From the NCBI GenBank assembly GCA_964057225.1, contig OZ059895.1:14375001-14439000 (forward strand): a DNA stretch of 64,000 nucleotides, read 5' to 3'. This DNA comes from Auanema rhodensis. Its lineage: Eukaryota > Nematoda > Chromadorea > Rhabditida > Rhabditidae. The notes beneath the pieces are model-generated. The model did not search any database. It had not been told where the DNA came from and was given only the letters and a program-made list of their open reading frames with translations. Positions 1 through 12,857 of this stretch are shown piece by piece. The first letter of the stretch is position 1. Every line of letters begins with the position of its first letter. The translations under genes were made by a program, and so were the position numbers.

Positions 1-115
1 ACAGACACACACAGCCACACAATGAGACTCTATGAAGAGAAAATCGGTGACGTATTTTTGAACAAAACTGAGAGGAAGATTGGTAAAGGGTGAATTCAGA
101 ATAGAGATATAGGTA

Positions 116-152
116 TAGAGAGAGAAAGAGAGAGAGAGAGAGGTAAAGAGAA

Positions 153-189
<37 letters not shown>

Positions 190-209
190 TAGAGAGAGAG
201 AAGGAGAAA
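116..209. repeat. GA microsatellite
   Basis: Nearly pure (GA)n with occasional AAAG interruptions, seen directly. Confidence 0.9.
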
Positions 210-1246
210 GTTCTACTCAATGTCTTTGCAAACTTGTATCGTTTTCCATAATAGGTATTCTTCTCTGTATTATCTATTTTAAATAGATGAATGAATTAGG
301 AATATATATTCCTAAGATTGAACATATAAATGAATCTTTCACAGAATAATTAGCAAATAAAATATATGTATATACAAGAGAGAGAGAGAAAACCAATGGA
401 TAAGAAGGGAATATCATGACTTGCTGCTAGATAGAGAAATCTTATAGTTGAATACGAGATTGGAATGTTGTAGCTTTAATAAGAAAATTATATGAAAAAT
501 AGAAAATGAAGAGATATAGAGAATATGAGGTTACAATCGAGAGAGATGGAGAGAGAAAGAGAGAGAGAGAGAGGAAGAGAGAGAGAGAAACAGAGAAAAC
601 AGAAAGAACTTCACAAAAGGTGTTTGGTTTTGAAAAAAAAACAGAAAAACCTTTTCCTTTCTTTATTTTTCTATTTTCATTGGTTATTTTTTCCTTTTTT
701 GATCGAGCATACTGCTATCTATCCTCTCCCCCCCCCCTCAACATGAGCTCAGGACTCATATTTGATCCATTCTCTGCTATTTCCCTCATGTCCCTCTCAT
801 TTTTTATTGGTAATTTCTCTATATCTAGCTAGCTCATCACAAATAGAAAGCTAAAAAGACAAGAACACAAGGAAAAAGCTTGAAAGGCACAATGATACGA
901 GGGATGACAAACTGAGGAAAAGAGAGAGAAGAGAAGAGAGAGAGAGAAAGAGAGAGGGATAATCAGTAAATTTTCTCTTTACCATCAATCGAAGAAAAAG
1001 TCCAGAATGCTCATCTTTCAGAATAAAATGAAAAAAAAGGAAAAAATAATAGTAAAATCAGAGAAACCAGATTCTTTTGAATAGAAAGAAGCTGCCTCTG
1101 GTGCTGCTGCTGCTGCAGTTGGAAAAGGACCAACGATAATGTCCCGATTTAAGATATATCTTTAGGCAAATGCCAAACACGGAAAAAACGCTTTTGGTGC
1201 TAAATAATGACAAAATACAACGAAATATGAGACGAACAAAACAGGT

Positions 1247-1248
<2 letters not shown>

Positions 1249-1298
<50 letters not shown>

Positions 1299-1309
1299 GG
1301 AGAGAGAGA
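1249..1309. repeat. GA microsatellite
   Basis: About 60 nt of almost uninterrupted GA dinucleotide repeat on the + strand. Confidence 0.9.
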
Positions 1310-1596
1310 CGAGTATTACTTGAAGTAAAACGTTTGGAACTGCAACTATTAATCATTCACTTATTACTTTCCAATGGTATCGAATGAAAGATGTTGCTTC
1401 TCATGACATGTTTTGAATCTCCAGGCATCAACTCATATGTATCTTCCTTGTATATCTGAATCAGTATCATTGCACTAATGAGAATACACGGATTAATTGA
1501 GATTTTTCTTCTTTTTTTTTTCGAAAAATAACAAAAATAAAATAAAAATTCTCAATATATTCATGATTTCATTTCTCTTTTATGGGTTTATGAAAT

Positions 1597-1598
<2 letters not shown>

Positions 1599-1641
<43 letters not shown>
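1599..1641. repeat. GA microsatellite
   Basis: About 40 nt of uninterrupted GA repeat on the + strand. Confidence 0.9.
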
Positions 1642-1644
<3 letters not shown>

Positions 1645-2120
1645 ACTAAGAGCTGTTAAAGTTAAAAATCAATAGTTTAAAGTTAATAAATAAATAATTT
1701 ATAATAAAACTATTATAATTAATCATTTATCTTATATTATAAACGATTTCTAATCAATCAGGCTCATAAAAAAAGTTTTAAAGCTGACTATAAGTCATTA
1801 TGCAAAACGGGAAATGATGGCTTTCAGATATCACCTTTAAAGTTATCACATAACACGCAAAAATCTACTTATATCAATAAAATTTTGTATTTTTATTAGC
1901 AAAAATGAATTTTTATACTAAATATTCGGATAAAAGGGGAGGAGGAATGTATCTTTAGTCTTTCATTTAGATATTTTTATTCGCATTTATAACAATTTTA
2001 CTTTCTTCAAAGTTCATTGCTGCAACAAAGAAGTAGGCAGAAGAAGGTCAAAAAAATATTTTTAAACTTCAAAAAATGACAAAATTCATGAATCCGATTA
2101 TTAAGCTTTGATGTATCTCC

Positions 2121-2153
2121 AAAGAGAGAGAAAGAGAGGAAGAGAGGGAGAGC

Positions 2154-2197
<44 letters not shown>

Positions 2198-2252
2198 GAG
2201 AGAGAGAGAGGGAGAGAGAGAGAGGGAGAGAGAGAAAGGGAGAGAGGGGAAG
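2121..2252. repeat. GA/GGGA purine repeat
   Basis: About 130 nt of all-purine sequence: GA repeat mixed with GGGAGA units. Overlapping open frames on both strands are repeat translations and are not genes. Confidence 0.9.
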
Positions 2253-3330
2253 GGCGGGAAACAAAAAAGGTAAACATCCGTAACATCTCTGCTCGTCTTC
2301 TCACAACCGTAGTCTTTGCAGCAAAAAAGAGGAAAGGCTGGAAGAAAAAGGCCGATTTCAAGTTCTTTCAAACTTGCTACTCAAGCAAGTGCTGCAAGTA
2401 AGTGCTAGATAGATGAAACTTATCAAACGTTTGTCAGGACATATCATGATTGCACAAAATTGTAGCGAAAAACAAGCATTTGCTTATAGAAAATGAAAAG
2501 AATGGAGAAGAACAGGCCTCTGAGGTTAGAGCAAAATCGGAAATATCACAACCAAAAATTCAAAAATATAACTAACCGTGTTTGCAATTCTCAAGATTTC
2601 AGTGATCACATAGAGAGATCGTTCTTCATTTAAAGCGATTTTCGTGGGAAACACACATAGGTTCAGATTCTATATTCCATTTTTTGAGGATTTCTTTATA
2701 AATTTCCATTGGATAAGACCTCAAATATCAGAATATTATTTCATCTTAAAATAGTTTTTTTCAACGAAAACGAAAGAAGAACGATCAAATCAAGATATTA
2801 ACAATTCTCTCTTGAAATTCAGAAAAAAAAACCTTTTTCCCTGATAAATAAAATTAAATAATTGAACATCCAAAAAACATATTTAAACCAAATCTTAAAA
2901 TTTATCATTTTTTATAAATTCTGGCTCAGCTTCTTTATGGAAGTAATCAAGATTATTCTCATTTCAAGCGTTGGAAAGAAAAAGTCATCACTGCCTTGTC
3001 AAACACTTGTCATCCATCTGTCTACTAATCATTGCGCGCCGTATAGTTTACGGGTGCTGCTAAAATATCAATCAACAACGAACGTTTTTTGTGTTTTCTT
3101 GTTATTGTAGTTTAGTAGCAGTAGATAAGAGAAAAGATTAAACTATATATACTAAATGGTGATGAATAATAAATTTTAATTCAATACCTGATCCATATTT
3201 GGCGTAAATTTTTAATTTTTTCCCAGAAAATGTATAAATATGATTTGTTTATATAAATTAATTGAATATAACATAATATTTTCTTTTTTTTTCTCCTTTT
3301 TTCGATAAAATGAATATAAATATGGATTAA

Positions 3331-3331
3331 A

Positions 3332-3416
<85 letters not shown>

Positions 3417-3419
3417 GAT
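3331..3419. repeat. GA microsatellite
   Basis: About 90 nt of GA repeat with a few GATA and GACA interruptions. Confidence 0.9.
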
Positions 3420-3768
3420 AAGACTATAGAGCGCATGTAAATAATCAAACATAGGGAGCTTTAAATGGCAAAATGAGAATGAAATCATAAAATTGGACAT
3501 TAAACTTTATTTTTTTAATATTAATCCAGCATCCAGCTAGAGGAACATGAATAATATAATAAAAAATTTGAAATTCAAAGGCAATATACTTGTTGGACCA
3601 CCCGAAGTAAACATATTACGATCTCATCAACGAGGCAAAAAACGCCAAAAAAAATGGGCAAAAACAGAAGAAAATAACAAAGACAAATTAAGATTACAGA
3701 TTTAAAGACTGAAAATCACAGGAACAAATGTAAATGGCAAGAACAAGATTTAGTGGATGATGAAGCAC

Positions 3769-3773
<5 letters not shown>

Positions 3774-3820
<47 letters not shown>

Positions 3821-3822
3821 CA
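3774..3822. repeat. GA microsatellite
   Basis: About 45 nt of nearly pure GA repeat, 350 nt downstream of the prolyl hydroxylase stop codon. Confidence 0.9.
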
Positions 3823-4169
3823 CAAGCTACAGTTTACCTAATGATGATGAAATCTATACGAATAGAACATTGGATGAGTGATGAAGAATACAGAAAATAG
3901 AATGCATATACTACAAGTTCTGAACAAATCTTTCATATGAAGTTGAAGAAACTGCTGGTAAAGTTGGACGGGTGAAAGGAGAACGGAGAAGGGGCTAGTA
4001 GAGTAGTACACGGAAGGGGTGATAGAAGGGAGGCAAAAGGAAATTAAATGAAAAATGAATGAATAGAAAAGGCGGTTGATGATTGATATGACTGAATTTG
4101 ATGAGAAAAAAACATTTTTTTAAGCCAAAATGAAAGCATTTAAGGCTTTGGTCGGTTGGTAAACTAGGT

Positions 4170-6955
4170 TTACAAGGTTTCCCAGATATCCTTTGAAAGG
4201 ACTGGACTGAGATTAGGGGTGTTGCGAGGTTCACCATAAACTCCAAGATCTCCGACGTAACGCTCGTTATCAGAAGGCTTCAAGCCACATGGACGACGGA
4301 ATTCATTCTGACGTTCGTGAATCCACTTGTTGGCAACCCATTTGAGTCCCACAAGAACAGGGCATCCAGCATGACGAGTCATTGGATTACCATCACCTTG
4401 ACGATAAAGGTTATACCAGAAGAGAGCATCATTCTTCGATACGGTAATGGTTGATTTAGCATCTGTGAATACAGTACTTCCTCCAAGTTGAGTCTGAGAC
4501 ATCTGCAACAAATTTATTTTTTTCTTTTAAGAAAATTTGTTTTTATGAATGATGCAATGATACTTACGTAAAGAAGTACAGTAGCAACTCTGTTTCCGGT
4601 TCCTAAAGATTCGAAAGATTTACTTTCTTCCTTACGAGCATGATCGAAATGAGGGTCGTAATGTCCTCCAATTCCATAGTTTTGAACCTTAAAATGGAAA
4701 TATAGAGTATATGGAAATTTTCAATTTTTACGTAAAACATGACGGAAAACTTCAGCTTGATTTCTAATGTAGGTGAAGCTGAACTGGTTGCAACCATGTT
4801 CTCTATCTCTTTCATCTCGATCGCCCTTTCGCGCCCAGTCTCTCTCTCTCTCTCTCTCTATCCCTCTATCTATCCCTCTATCTATCTACCCACAAACATA
4901 CAACCAGTGCTTGTTTTCGTTTCAAAATCGTTTAAGGGGGATACAATGAAAGATTCAAACATACTTGGAGTTCTTCAGCTGTCTCTTGATCCAAGTTAGT
5001 CATGTAATCGATACGGTTATTCACACGATGAACAACTTCATGTTCCCAATCCTTAAGCCAAGCACTGAAATAATACAAAACGAATTACACGAAACATCAT
5101 CCATAATACTAACCTCTTACTGATACGGTAACTGGCAGTAACAAGCTTTCCTGAAGCAGCATCATGGACAGTGGCTCTAGCAAGCTGTAAAGGTTGCAAG
5201 TTATAAAAGCTTATATAGAATGAAAATCTACTTACTCTTGGGGCAGAAAGCTCTTGAATAAGCTCAATTTCTTCGTCACTAATAACATCTTTGAATAATA
5301 CAGCTAAAGGATTGAAACGAACAATTTCAATCTTAATAGGAGCATAAACAAGGAATGGACGATCACGCTTGTAATAGCAATACAGCTTGCTCTTTTCCTT
5401 TTCAATCTAAAAAAATGAAGTTCGATGACTAAAATCTATGTACGATGTGAAACGTACGACTGGAATTTCTCCACGACAAAGAGCTTCATACATAGTGCGT
5501 TCCTTGTTTCCGAGTACACTGGATGGACGAGAGTTACTGATAGGTCCGAGATTTCTAAAGAAATTAGAGAATAAGCTGATGATAATGCTTTTACTTGAAC
5601 TTACTTTCTCCAGTTACTTTTCTTGATTCCATCTTGTTGAAGAAGATCCTCATACCATTTGACATTTCCTTTAGCACGTGGATGAGTTGGATCTAGAAAA
5701 GAATCTTTAGATCAACGGAAAGAGAAAGAAACGAACTCAGAGCATATAATTCATCAGTAAGCTTAAGAGCGTGTTTAAGATTTCCTTGTTTGTAGAGAGA
5801 ATAAGCCAAATATTCAAGAACCTATACGATTTTTAATGAAAAAACTGTCATGAGAAGCTGTATAGTCTCTTACATCTTCCTTATTGGCATATGAAAAACC
5901 ACGAGTTTCAATCTCTTTCTCCAATTGACGTTTAGCTTCGTCCATCCAAAGAATTGTATGATAATAATCTTCATCATTGTAAGCTGAACGTCCAATTTCG
6001 AAGCAATCATTTGCTGAAAAAATGATATTTCATTGATAACTTCATGAGGTATAATCCTACAATCAAAGGTATAGTTTCCTTGAACACGATAGATACGTCC
6101 TTCAGAAAGCTCACGGGGATCAAGACGATATGTATCTTGAAGGCGGAGAATTCCATTAGCGGCTCCAGTCAGATCTTCCTGTAAGGCATTGCTTTTGTTT
6201 TGAGACAACCAAAATAAATCAAAACAATTTGCAAAAGGTACTGCACGGAGTGGGATTTGAACCCACGCCCTCATACGAGGACCAGAACACTCAACTCTAT
6301 ACACAGAGTAAGAGAGAAAGAACTCTTGAGTCTGGCGCCTTAGACCACTCGGCCATCCGTGCTTATGTTTCGTTGATAACAAAACGTTAAAAAAGGGAAA
6401 CAGAAAAGACGAAAAGAAATAAATAAAACGAGTTTTGTATTACCTGAGTTGGATAACGGATGCCATAGTTGGCGTTGGTTATCTTGTCCAAGAAACTTTG
6501 AGCTTTGTTAATATTCATCTGCTGTTCGATTTCCTTCCAATCAAAGATCTGAAGAGAAAAAAATAAATTGAAGCCGTTGGAGATCGAATTTCAAAAAAAA
6601 AAAAAGAAGGAAAAACTAAAAGAAATACAAAAATATTTCCTTACCTTTCTCTTGATCATGAGGAAAGCATTAATGGGATTGGTGATATCCTTGATACCAG
6701 TTTCAATAGAATCTTCATTTCTCTTTTGATATCTTTCAGCTAATCTTAAAGAAATAAATGAAATAAGATGATTCGAATGAAGAATTTCAATTACTTTCTA
6801 AGCGTTAGAAGACGACTTTCCTCTTCCTCAATGTATTTATTCAAAATATTTGGAATAGCTTTCTCTGAATCTAAGAGATTTTGCATATCAGCCACAGAGG
6901 TGAACAGATCAGCAGCAACATAGCCAGTTAGAGCTAGCAAGATTACCGCCCTCAT
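4170..6955 (-). CDS. P4HA: prolyl 4-hydroxylase alpha subunit (collagen-modifying)
   Basis: Fe(II)/2-oxoglutarate dioxygenase of the ER lumen that hydroxylates proline in collagen repeats as a complex with protein disulfide isomerase; in nematodes the substrates are mainly cuticle collagens. Thirteen exons join in frame: 6955-6795, 6744-6645, 6548-6444, 6178-6061, 6013-5874, 5821-5737, 5692-5605, 5554-5458, 5406-5236, 5184-5114, 5064-4965, 4687-4568, 4502-4170, giving 562 residues, close to nematode DPY-18/PHY-2. The start MRAVILLALTGYVAA is a signal peptide. The N-terminal and TPR-like peptide-binding regions follow. The catalytic domain has the iron ligands HYD (HYDPHFDHAR, exon 12) and the distal His in HAGCPVLVG, followed by LKW with the 2-oxoglutarate-binding Lys (exon 13). 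I cannot tell whether it is the dpy-18 or the phy-2 orthologue. Intron 3 hosts a tRNA gene. Confidence 0.95.
6242..6362 (-). tRNA. tRNA-Leu(CAA) with intron
   Basis: Read on the - strand. The 7-bp acceptor stem GCACGGA/TCCGTGC is perfect. The D-arm TGGCCGAGTGGTCTAAGGC is typical of type II tRNAs. The anticodon stem CCAGA/TCTGG encloses CTCAAG, giving anticodon CAA. An intron of about 37 nt sits one base 3' of the anticodon, as in nuclear tRNA-Leu(CAA). A long variable arm is followed by the B-box GGTTCAAATCC. The gene lies wholly inside intron 3 of the prolyl hydroxylase gene, same orientation. It would be transcribed by RNA polymerase III from internal A and B boxes and spliced by the tRNA endonuclease. 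Confidence 0.95.
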
Positions 6956-9900
6956 TCGAAGTTCTAAATAGAATATTTATAATTATATGAAGATAATAAG
7001 CAAACTAATCAGTGGCAAGAAAGATAAAAGAATAAAAAGAAGTGAAAAAGTAACAAAAAGTCAAAAAAAAACTTAAAAAAGGGAAAATACATGTTAACTA
7101 TACGTATAGTTGTAAGATATAAAATGTGAATTAAAAGGGAAAATATGTAATAAATGAAAGGAAAAGCAACTTGAGATACTAATTGAAAACAGAAAAGAAG
7201 AAGAAGAATAAGAGAGAGAAGGTGAGAGATGAAGAGATGAGAGAGAGTTTGTAAGCATGCGGCATGCCGAAGGTGTTGATCAAGCGCCAATCTCATATAA
7301 GGTGAAAAGTGAGATGGCAAAACTGAAAAAGTGGTTTTAGATTGTTTTAAAGTGAAAAAACTGAGGAAAAGATGTAAACAAGAAGACGATGATGATGATA
7401 ATGTTCAAAGACGAGGACGATCATCCACACCAACAAGGAAATCAGAATGTCGACGTGCATTTTCTGGTCTTGCAAAACCGATATCGTTAGTTGATGCTTG
7501 TTCAAATGACCACGGAATTTATAAGACTGGATCTAACATAGAACGAAGAAAAAAAGAATTTGAAAGAGAATATGAAAGAGAGAGAGAGCGTTAGATAGAA
7601 AGAAAGATAGAGAGAGAGACGAAGAGAGAGAAAGAGAAACACAACCGTTCACTATCTATAGACGGGAGATATATTGAAGGCTCAAGCTGTTCCACGTGAA
7701 TTTCACGTAGAATTCAAATTACAATAGCGCGTAAAGTGAAGAGAAATTAAGAATGAAGATAGTGAGACGACAGGGGGAGACGATAATCAAAAAAATTGTT
7801 TAAACAATCCCAGCGAAACAAAATATGAAAAAAAGAAAAAAAAGGAAAGTGTATGTAAGTATATGTGTATGTAAGAAAACTGGATTACAAATTTGAATCT
7901 TTGTCACTCGTCGTCAACGACAGCAGAAGAACAGAAATCGTTTTTGGAGAAAGCCACTGTTTCGACGACGGTCACAGCATTGCCTGTATGATGGGACGGG
8001 GCAGAGAGAGAGAAAAAGGCTTTTTTCTCGGATGATCATGATGAGTTTTAATGAAAATATATGAAAAGATCGAAAGAACGATCAGTTCAAGCTTCAAAGA
8101 TTACAAGAAATTATATGATTATGAGCAATATACATGGGAAAACGATACAAATGTATGATGATGTGACCTATGCAAGAGGGTTGAGTCTAATGGTTTAAGG
8201 TCAGATCGGCATCTCTGAGCTCTTTGTCCATTCATCAACATCTCAACCATAAATCGGTATAAGTAGCTAAAATTAGATTAATGTGATAAAAAATAATATT
8301 TGAGGAGAGAAGGGAAAGTAACAAGTTGAAAAGTTGAAAGAGGATTCTGGTGACGACAGCATGCTGACAACGAGGCTAGCTCGACGACCGAAATTTCTTA
8401 AATAAATTCATAAATCGTTGTGATTTCAAAGGGTATGTCAGGAAGCATAACTATCTATCTTCGATTAGTCGTCGGCCCGAATAAGAAAGAGAGGAAAATG
8501 GATGGGATGGTTGGGTTATCTAGCTACTGGTCGGTCTAGGTGACCATTCTGACACGAAAGGAAACCAGTTCTTCAGATATGTAAGATGCATATAGCTAGT
8601 ATATAGATAGAACATGAATACTGAAAGGAATTTGGTGTTTCAAGACTCAGCATATACTTCGGAATCTTGTAACTTCCACTTCATACTTCTTGGATTTCAT
8701 TTTCACAATAAGGTGGTTGAGAAACTAGCGCACATCTTGTGTATGGCTAGTATCTCAAGAAGGGAAGATGAGCTAGAATGTGCGGTAAAATACGTCAAGA
8801 ACTTGCATAGTTAGTAGGTTGAATAAGGATTAAGACGGAATACAGATCGTATACAGCCAAAGGTTGCTGTTGATTTGAATTGAATTAGAAACCAATAAAT
8901 GGAAAACGATTCAGAAGAATCACACCTTCAACACGTCGATCGTCTTCAGATGCCAGTCGCGGTGACCACTCTTTTAAAGCCTTCGAAGTGCCAATGATGA
9001 CGAAGCATTAGCTGGGCATCTCCGCTATAAGAAAGTGTACAGACACGACTGATGCTGATGATGATGACGTGACTTTAAGGAAAACTGATCGCATACGACC
9101 CAGATCGAGCAGAAAGCAGCACTACTAGCAACAGTCAGCATTAGCAACTGGCGACGACATCGACGACGCTGATGGTGACGATCAGCGGTTCTTGGGGGCC
9201 TCGTCGCTGTCTCTGTTTCTCTCTTCTTCTCATCCTATCCATCTTTTCTTGTTTAGTGTAGGATAGTCCGGTCGAATAAAGGACACGTGGCCAAGTTGGA
9301 AGACAGGCTGTAGTGATTGGGGCTAAGGATTGTGGGAGGGGGGGGGAGTGAATCGGGTGTATAAGCAGAACGGATAGAAGGTCGAGAGACGATTAATTAA
9401 TTAAAAAGAAAAAATTAACATGATAACGATTCAATTGAAGAAATATAAAAAAATTTATATAAAGAAATGTATACATATAGTTAGCATAGTTAACGATTTG
9501 AGGGCAAAATGAGCGAAATGAACTAACTGTGTGGAAGAGGCAATGGTGGATATAAACAATCAAATGAACTAAAGATAAACATCAAAGGGTCAAAATATCA
9601 TCATCATCGTCATCTTGTTCGCCATTTTTTCTTCCAAAAAACACTAAAATCTGCCATATACAAAAACTAAGTCGGAGATTGATGAGCCATAAAGTGATCA
9701 AGATGAGGCTCCTGCTGCTACTGCTACTGCTACTGCTACTGCTCAACTTCTTCCTTATAGCAATATGTATGCTCAATATTAGGTCATGAAGAATATAATA
9801 TATTTACTTTTTCATAGAAAATCTTTGAATATATCTCATAAGTACTATGGATATAATGGTAACAGGCAAAATAATTCTTGAAAAAAAATGAGTTTTTCAT

Positions 9901-11164
9901 GAGAAAATGTAAAGAAACCTTTAAAACAAAGGCGGAGTAGATTTTAAGAATGTTTCAGAAAATTTCGAGAAAAAAACTTAAAAGAGATTAGGCTGACAAC
10001 GTTAGGAAAACCAAATGTAGACCAAAATTTAAAAAAATAAAGACAGAGAGAGGGAGAGAGAGAGAGAGAGAAACAGTTAAGAATCGAAGGGAGTTAATGC
10101 TATAAAACAGAAGAAACGGTGAAGACTGAAGTTCAGACAGTAGTTAGAAAGATATACGAAAAGAACACAGCTGACCTTATAACTTTGGCCGTGAGGAAAG
10201 AGAAGAGGATAGTGAACGTCCAATTACAACACAAAAATCAGAGAGAAATGAGAGAAAATAATATAATAAATAATAGTATATAAGTATAAGAGAGTATATA
10301 GATAATGGAAAAAAAAAGGAAAATTTAATGACTAAATCTTGAAACTTAGGTTCAAACTATAGCCAACAACTTGAAACATTTTTATTTATTTAAAAGACAG
10401 AGCAATAGATAGATACATTGATGCAAAAACATGAAGAAAAGAGAGGGAGATTGAAGAGTACAGAGGTGAAGGAAATAGTTAGAGAAACAAAGTCTATAAG
10501 ATGTGTTAGAGATACAGGGAAAAGTTGTAGAATGATCGAGAATATTTCAAAAATTAAATTACCTATTAGAATTTGAAAATCTTTTTATTTTGTTTTTAAA
10601 ACTTATTCTGTTATAATACTAATGATATTCATTAAATTATTACAAAAATAGCATTTAATTTGAATAAACTATATGGATGATGTGAAAATCAAAACGTTTA
10701 TGAAGAGAATTTATTATAATATAAGAATTAATATTTTACATTTATGAAAGGGAATTATCTGAATTAACTAGAACATTTCAAATTTACATTTTGCACGGAA
10801 AAGATTGGAAAACGTATGTAAGAATGGGAAGACCATCTTTAGGATTATCAGTCTGGAAACAGCTGTTGTTAACTGAAGTTTAACGTCTAGTACACATGAT
10901 AGAAATGAAACATTAGACATCAAAAACATTTGAAATTGATAAATTCAAATTGGTTTCGAAAAATAATTTATGTTTCATGTTTCGTTTTAATAAAAAAAAT
11001 ATAATGAAATGAATTTACGACCATTTTCTATTCTCAATTATTCATACATAGCACAACAGAACTGTTCACTTGACAGGTATGAAACACATCTTTCTTCTTA
11101 TTTTTTTCAAAACATCATTTTATATTCAGAAACATTGGCAATCGCTCATTTCGACCAAAATATT
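6956..11164. other. gene-free region upstream of the prolyl hydroxylase
   Basis: No convincing exon on either strand. It is A+G rich on the + strand. It contains a 16-bp perfect palindrome AACTATACGTATAGTT at about 7096-7111, GA-rich patches near 7560-7645 and 10043-10072, and a (CTGCTA)n patch near 9711-9742. The part next to 6955 should hold the promoter of the prolyl hydroxylase gene, but I see no specific element. Confidence 0.6.
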
Positions 11165-11346
11165 TGAAATGAACATCTCTCTAGTCATTACCATAGCCTG
11201 AGCAAGTTAGAACTCAAATTTGTGAGCTACTCTAGATACAGCCTGTATACAACCATCTCAACTATAATTCCCAAAACGATTATCATCCTTATTGATTTTT
11301 CAATTTTAAAAATCCAAAGAACTTGATTCATCCAATGATTTTCGAT

Positions 11347-11445
11347 TCATGTTGCTCTCCAGTGGAGAGCGTTCCAAAATTTAATTCGAACACAGAATGT
11401 TTCTGGTTGAATCAGGAAAGTACCTCAAACTTGGGTAATTAAACC
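11347..11445 (-). ncRNA. sls-1: SL1 spliced leader RNA, copy 1
   Basis: On the - strand the gene begins at 11445 with the exact 22-nt SL1 leader (complement of 11424-11445), which ends TTTGAG and is followed by the splice donor GTACTT. Downstream are an Sm-type site AAATTTTGGAAC and a 3' hairpin GCTCTCC-ACT-GGAGAGC (11354-11370). The layout matches the C. elegans SL1 RNA of about 100 nt: leader exon, intron-like body, Sm site, terminal stem. The RNA donates its capped leader to mRNA 5' ends by trans-splicing. The 3' end is estimated from the hairpin. Confidence 0.96.
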
Positions 11446-11512
11446 GAAGAAGCAGTGTCTCCTCCCAGTGGCATCAATGCACGTGTCGTATCACATAGAC
11501 GTGTTGTGTCTC
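11446..11512 (-). promoter_or_regulatory. conserved upstream element of the SL1 RNA genes
   Basis: Just upstream of each SL1 start (from 11446, 11787, 12128, 12617 and 12957) a block of about 65 bp is conserved while sequence further out drifts. On the + strand the core reads GTGTCACCTCCCAGTG, then a variable base or two and TCAATG, then TATC-CAT. Nematode SL RNA genes use a snRNA-type proximal sequence element in this position, so this is the likely PSE. Which bases bind SNAPc is not known from sequence alone. Confidence 0.6.
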
Positions 11513-11687
11513 TCCCCCCAACATGATAAAGACCGTCTCTCTTGACTTGACACCATGGGTCCTACACACGTGTAGGCTACATCTGAACTTGGCTCATCTT
11601 AACTATAATTCCCAGAATGATTATCATCTTCGTTGATTTTTCAATTTTAAAAATCCAAAGAACTTGATTCATCTAAGGATTTTCGAT

Positions 11688-11786
11688 TCATGTTGCTCTC
11701 CAGTGGAGAGCGTTCCAAAATTTAATTCGAACACAGAATGTTTCTGGTTGAATCAGGAAAGTACCTCAAACTTGGGTAATTAAACC
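11688..11786 (-). ncRNA. sls-1: SL1 spliced leader RNA, copy 2
   Basis: By eye identical to copy 1 over the leader (11765-11786), donor, Sm site and terminal hairpin. The upstream flank is of the same class as copies 1 and 4. Confidence 0.96.
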
Positions 11787-12028
11787 GACGAAGCAGTGTC
11801 ACCTCCCAGTGGCATCAATGCAAGTGTCGTATCACATAGACGTGTTGTGTCTCTCCCCCTTACATGATAAAGACCGTCTCTCTTGACTAGACACCATGGG
11901 TCATACACACGTGTAGGCTACATCTAAACTTGGCTCATCTCAACTATAATTCCCAAAACGATTATCATCCTTATTGATTTTTCAAGTTTAAAAATCCAAA
12001 GAACTTGATTCATCCAATGATTTTCGAT

Positions 12029-12127
12029 TCATGTTGCTCTCCAGTGGAGAGCGTTCCAAAATTTAATTCGAACACAGAATGTTTCTGGTTGAATCAGGAA
12101 AGTACCTCAAACTTGGGTAATTAAACC
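12029..12127 (-). ncRNA. sls-1: SL1 spliced leader RNA, copy 3
   Basis: Leader at 12106-12127; transcribed region the same as the other copies. The upstream flank (to the right on the + strand) diverges into a second class shared only with copy 5. Confidence 0.96.
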
Positions 12128-12517
12128 GAAGATGCAGTGTCACCTCCCAGTGCCGTCAATGTGGGCGCCGTATCCCATTGGGGTGCTGTGTCTGTCTTTA
12201 ACCCACATAGAGATTGCCTCTCCACACTAGACAATGACTACTGCATATGAGCCTGAACCAGAAAGCAGCCTAGGTTTGTGACAATATCCGATATTGCCTG
12301 AATACAACTGCTCTTTCCTACTGAAGTTTAGCAATAAACGGTTATCTTCTTAAATTATATGAGCCTGAGCTACTTAGAACTTAAGTTTGTGAATAACCTC
12401 TCATACAGCCTGAATACAACTGCTCATCTCAACTATAATTCCCAAAACGATTATCATCCTTATTGATTTTTCAATTTTAAAAATCCAAAGAACTTGATTC
12501 ATCCAATGATTTTCGAT

Positions 12518-12616
12518 TCATGTTGCTCTCCAGTGGAGAGCGTTCCAAAATTTAATTCGAACACAGAATGTTTCTGGTTGAATCAGGAAAGTACCTCAAA
12601 CTTGGGTAATTAAACC
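12518..12616 (-). ncRNA. sls-1: SL1 spliced leader RNA, copy 4
   Basis: Leader at 12595-12616; body, Sm site and hairpin as in copy 1. It follows the long 489-bp interval. The upstream flank belongs to the class of copies 1 and 2. Confidence 0.96.
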
Positions 12617-12857
12617 GACGATCCGGTGTCACCTCCCAGTGGCATCAATGCACGTGTCGTATCACATAGACGTGTTGTGTCTTTCCCCCCAACATGGTAT
12701 AGACCGTCTCTCTTGACTAGACACCATGGGTCATATACACGTGTAGGCTACATCGAACTTGGCTCATCTCAACTACAATTCCCAGAATGATTATCATCCT
12801 CATTGATTTTTCAATTGTAAAAATCCAAAGAACTTGATTCATCTAATGATTTTCGAT

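Larger units (their letters stand above)
1..4169. other. gene-free region with GA microsatellites
   Basis: No coding exon with splice signals or family resemblance is visible. The stretch is A+G rich on the + strand and broken by long GA runs at about 116-209, 540-598, 918-957, 1249-1309, 1599-1641, 2121-2252, 3331-3419 and 3774-3822. Open frames here are Arg-Glu or Ser-Leu translations of these repeats. It lies 3' of the prolyl hydroxylase gene. Confidence 0.75.

Noticed and set aside
506-832. Open frame rich in Arg/Glu
   Set aside because: It is a translation of a GA repeat followed by low-complexity sequence, with no splice or family evidence.
2007-2401. Overlapping open frames on both strands
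   Set aside because: All are repeat translations of the GA/GGGA tract.
4739-4999. + strand open frame ending in a CT repeat
   Set aside because: It lies across an intron and exons of the prolyl hydroxylase gene on the other strand.
11446-11600. 5S rRNA gene expected next to SL1
   Set aside because: No sequence resembling the conserved 5S internal control region or ends could be found in the spacer.
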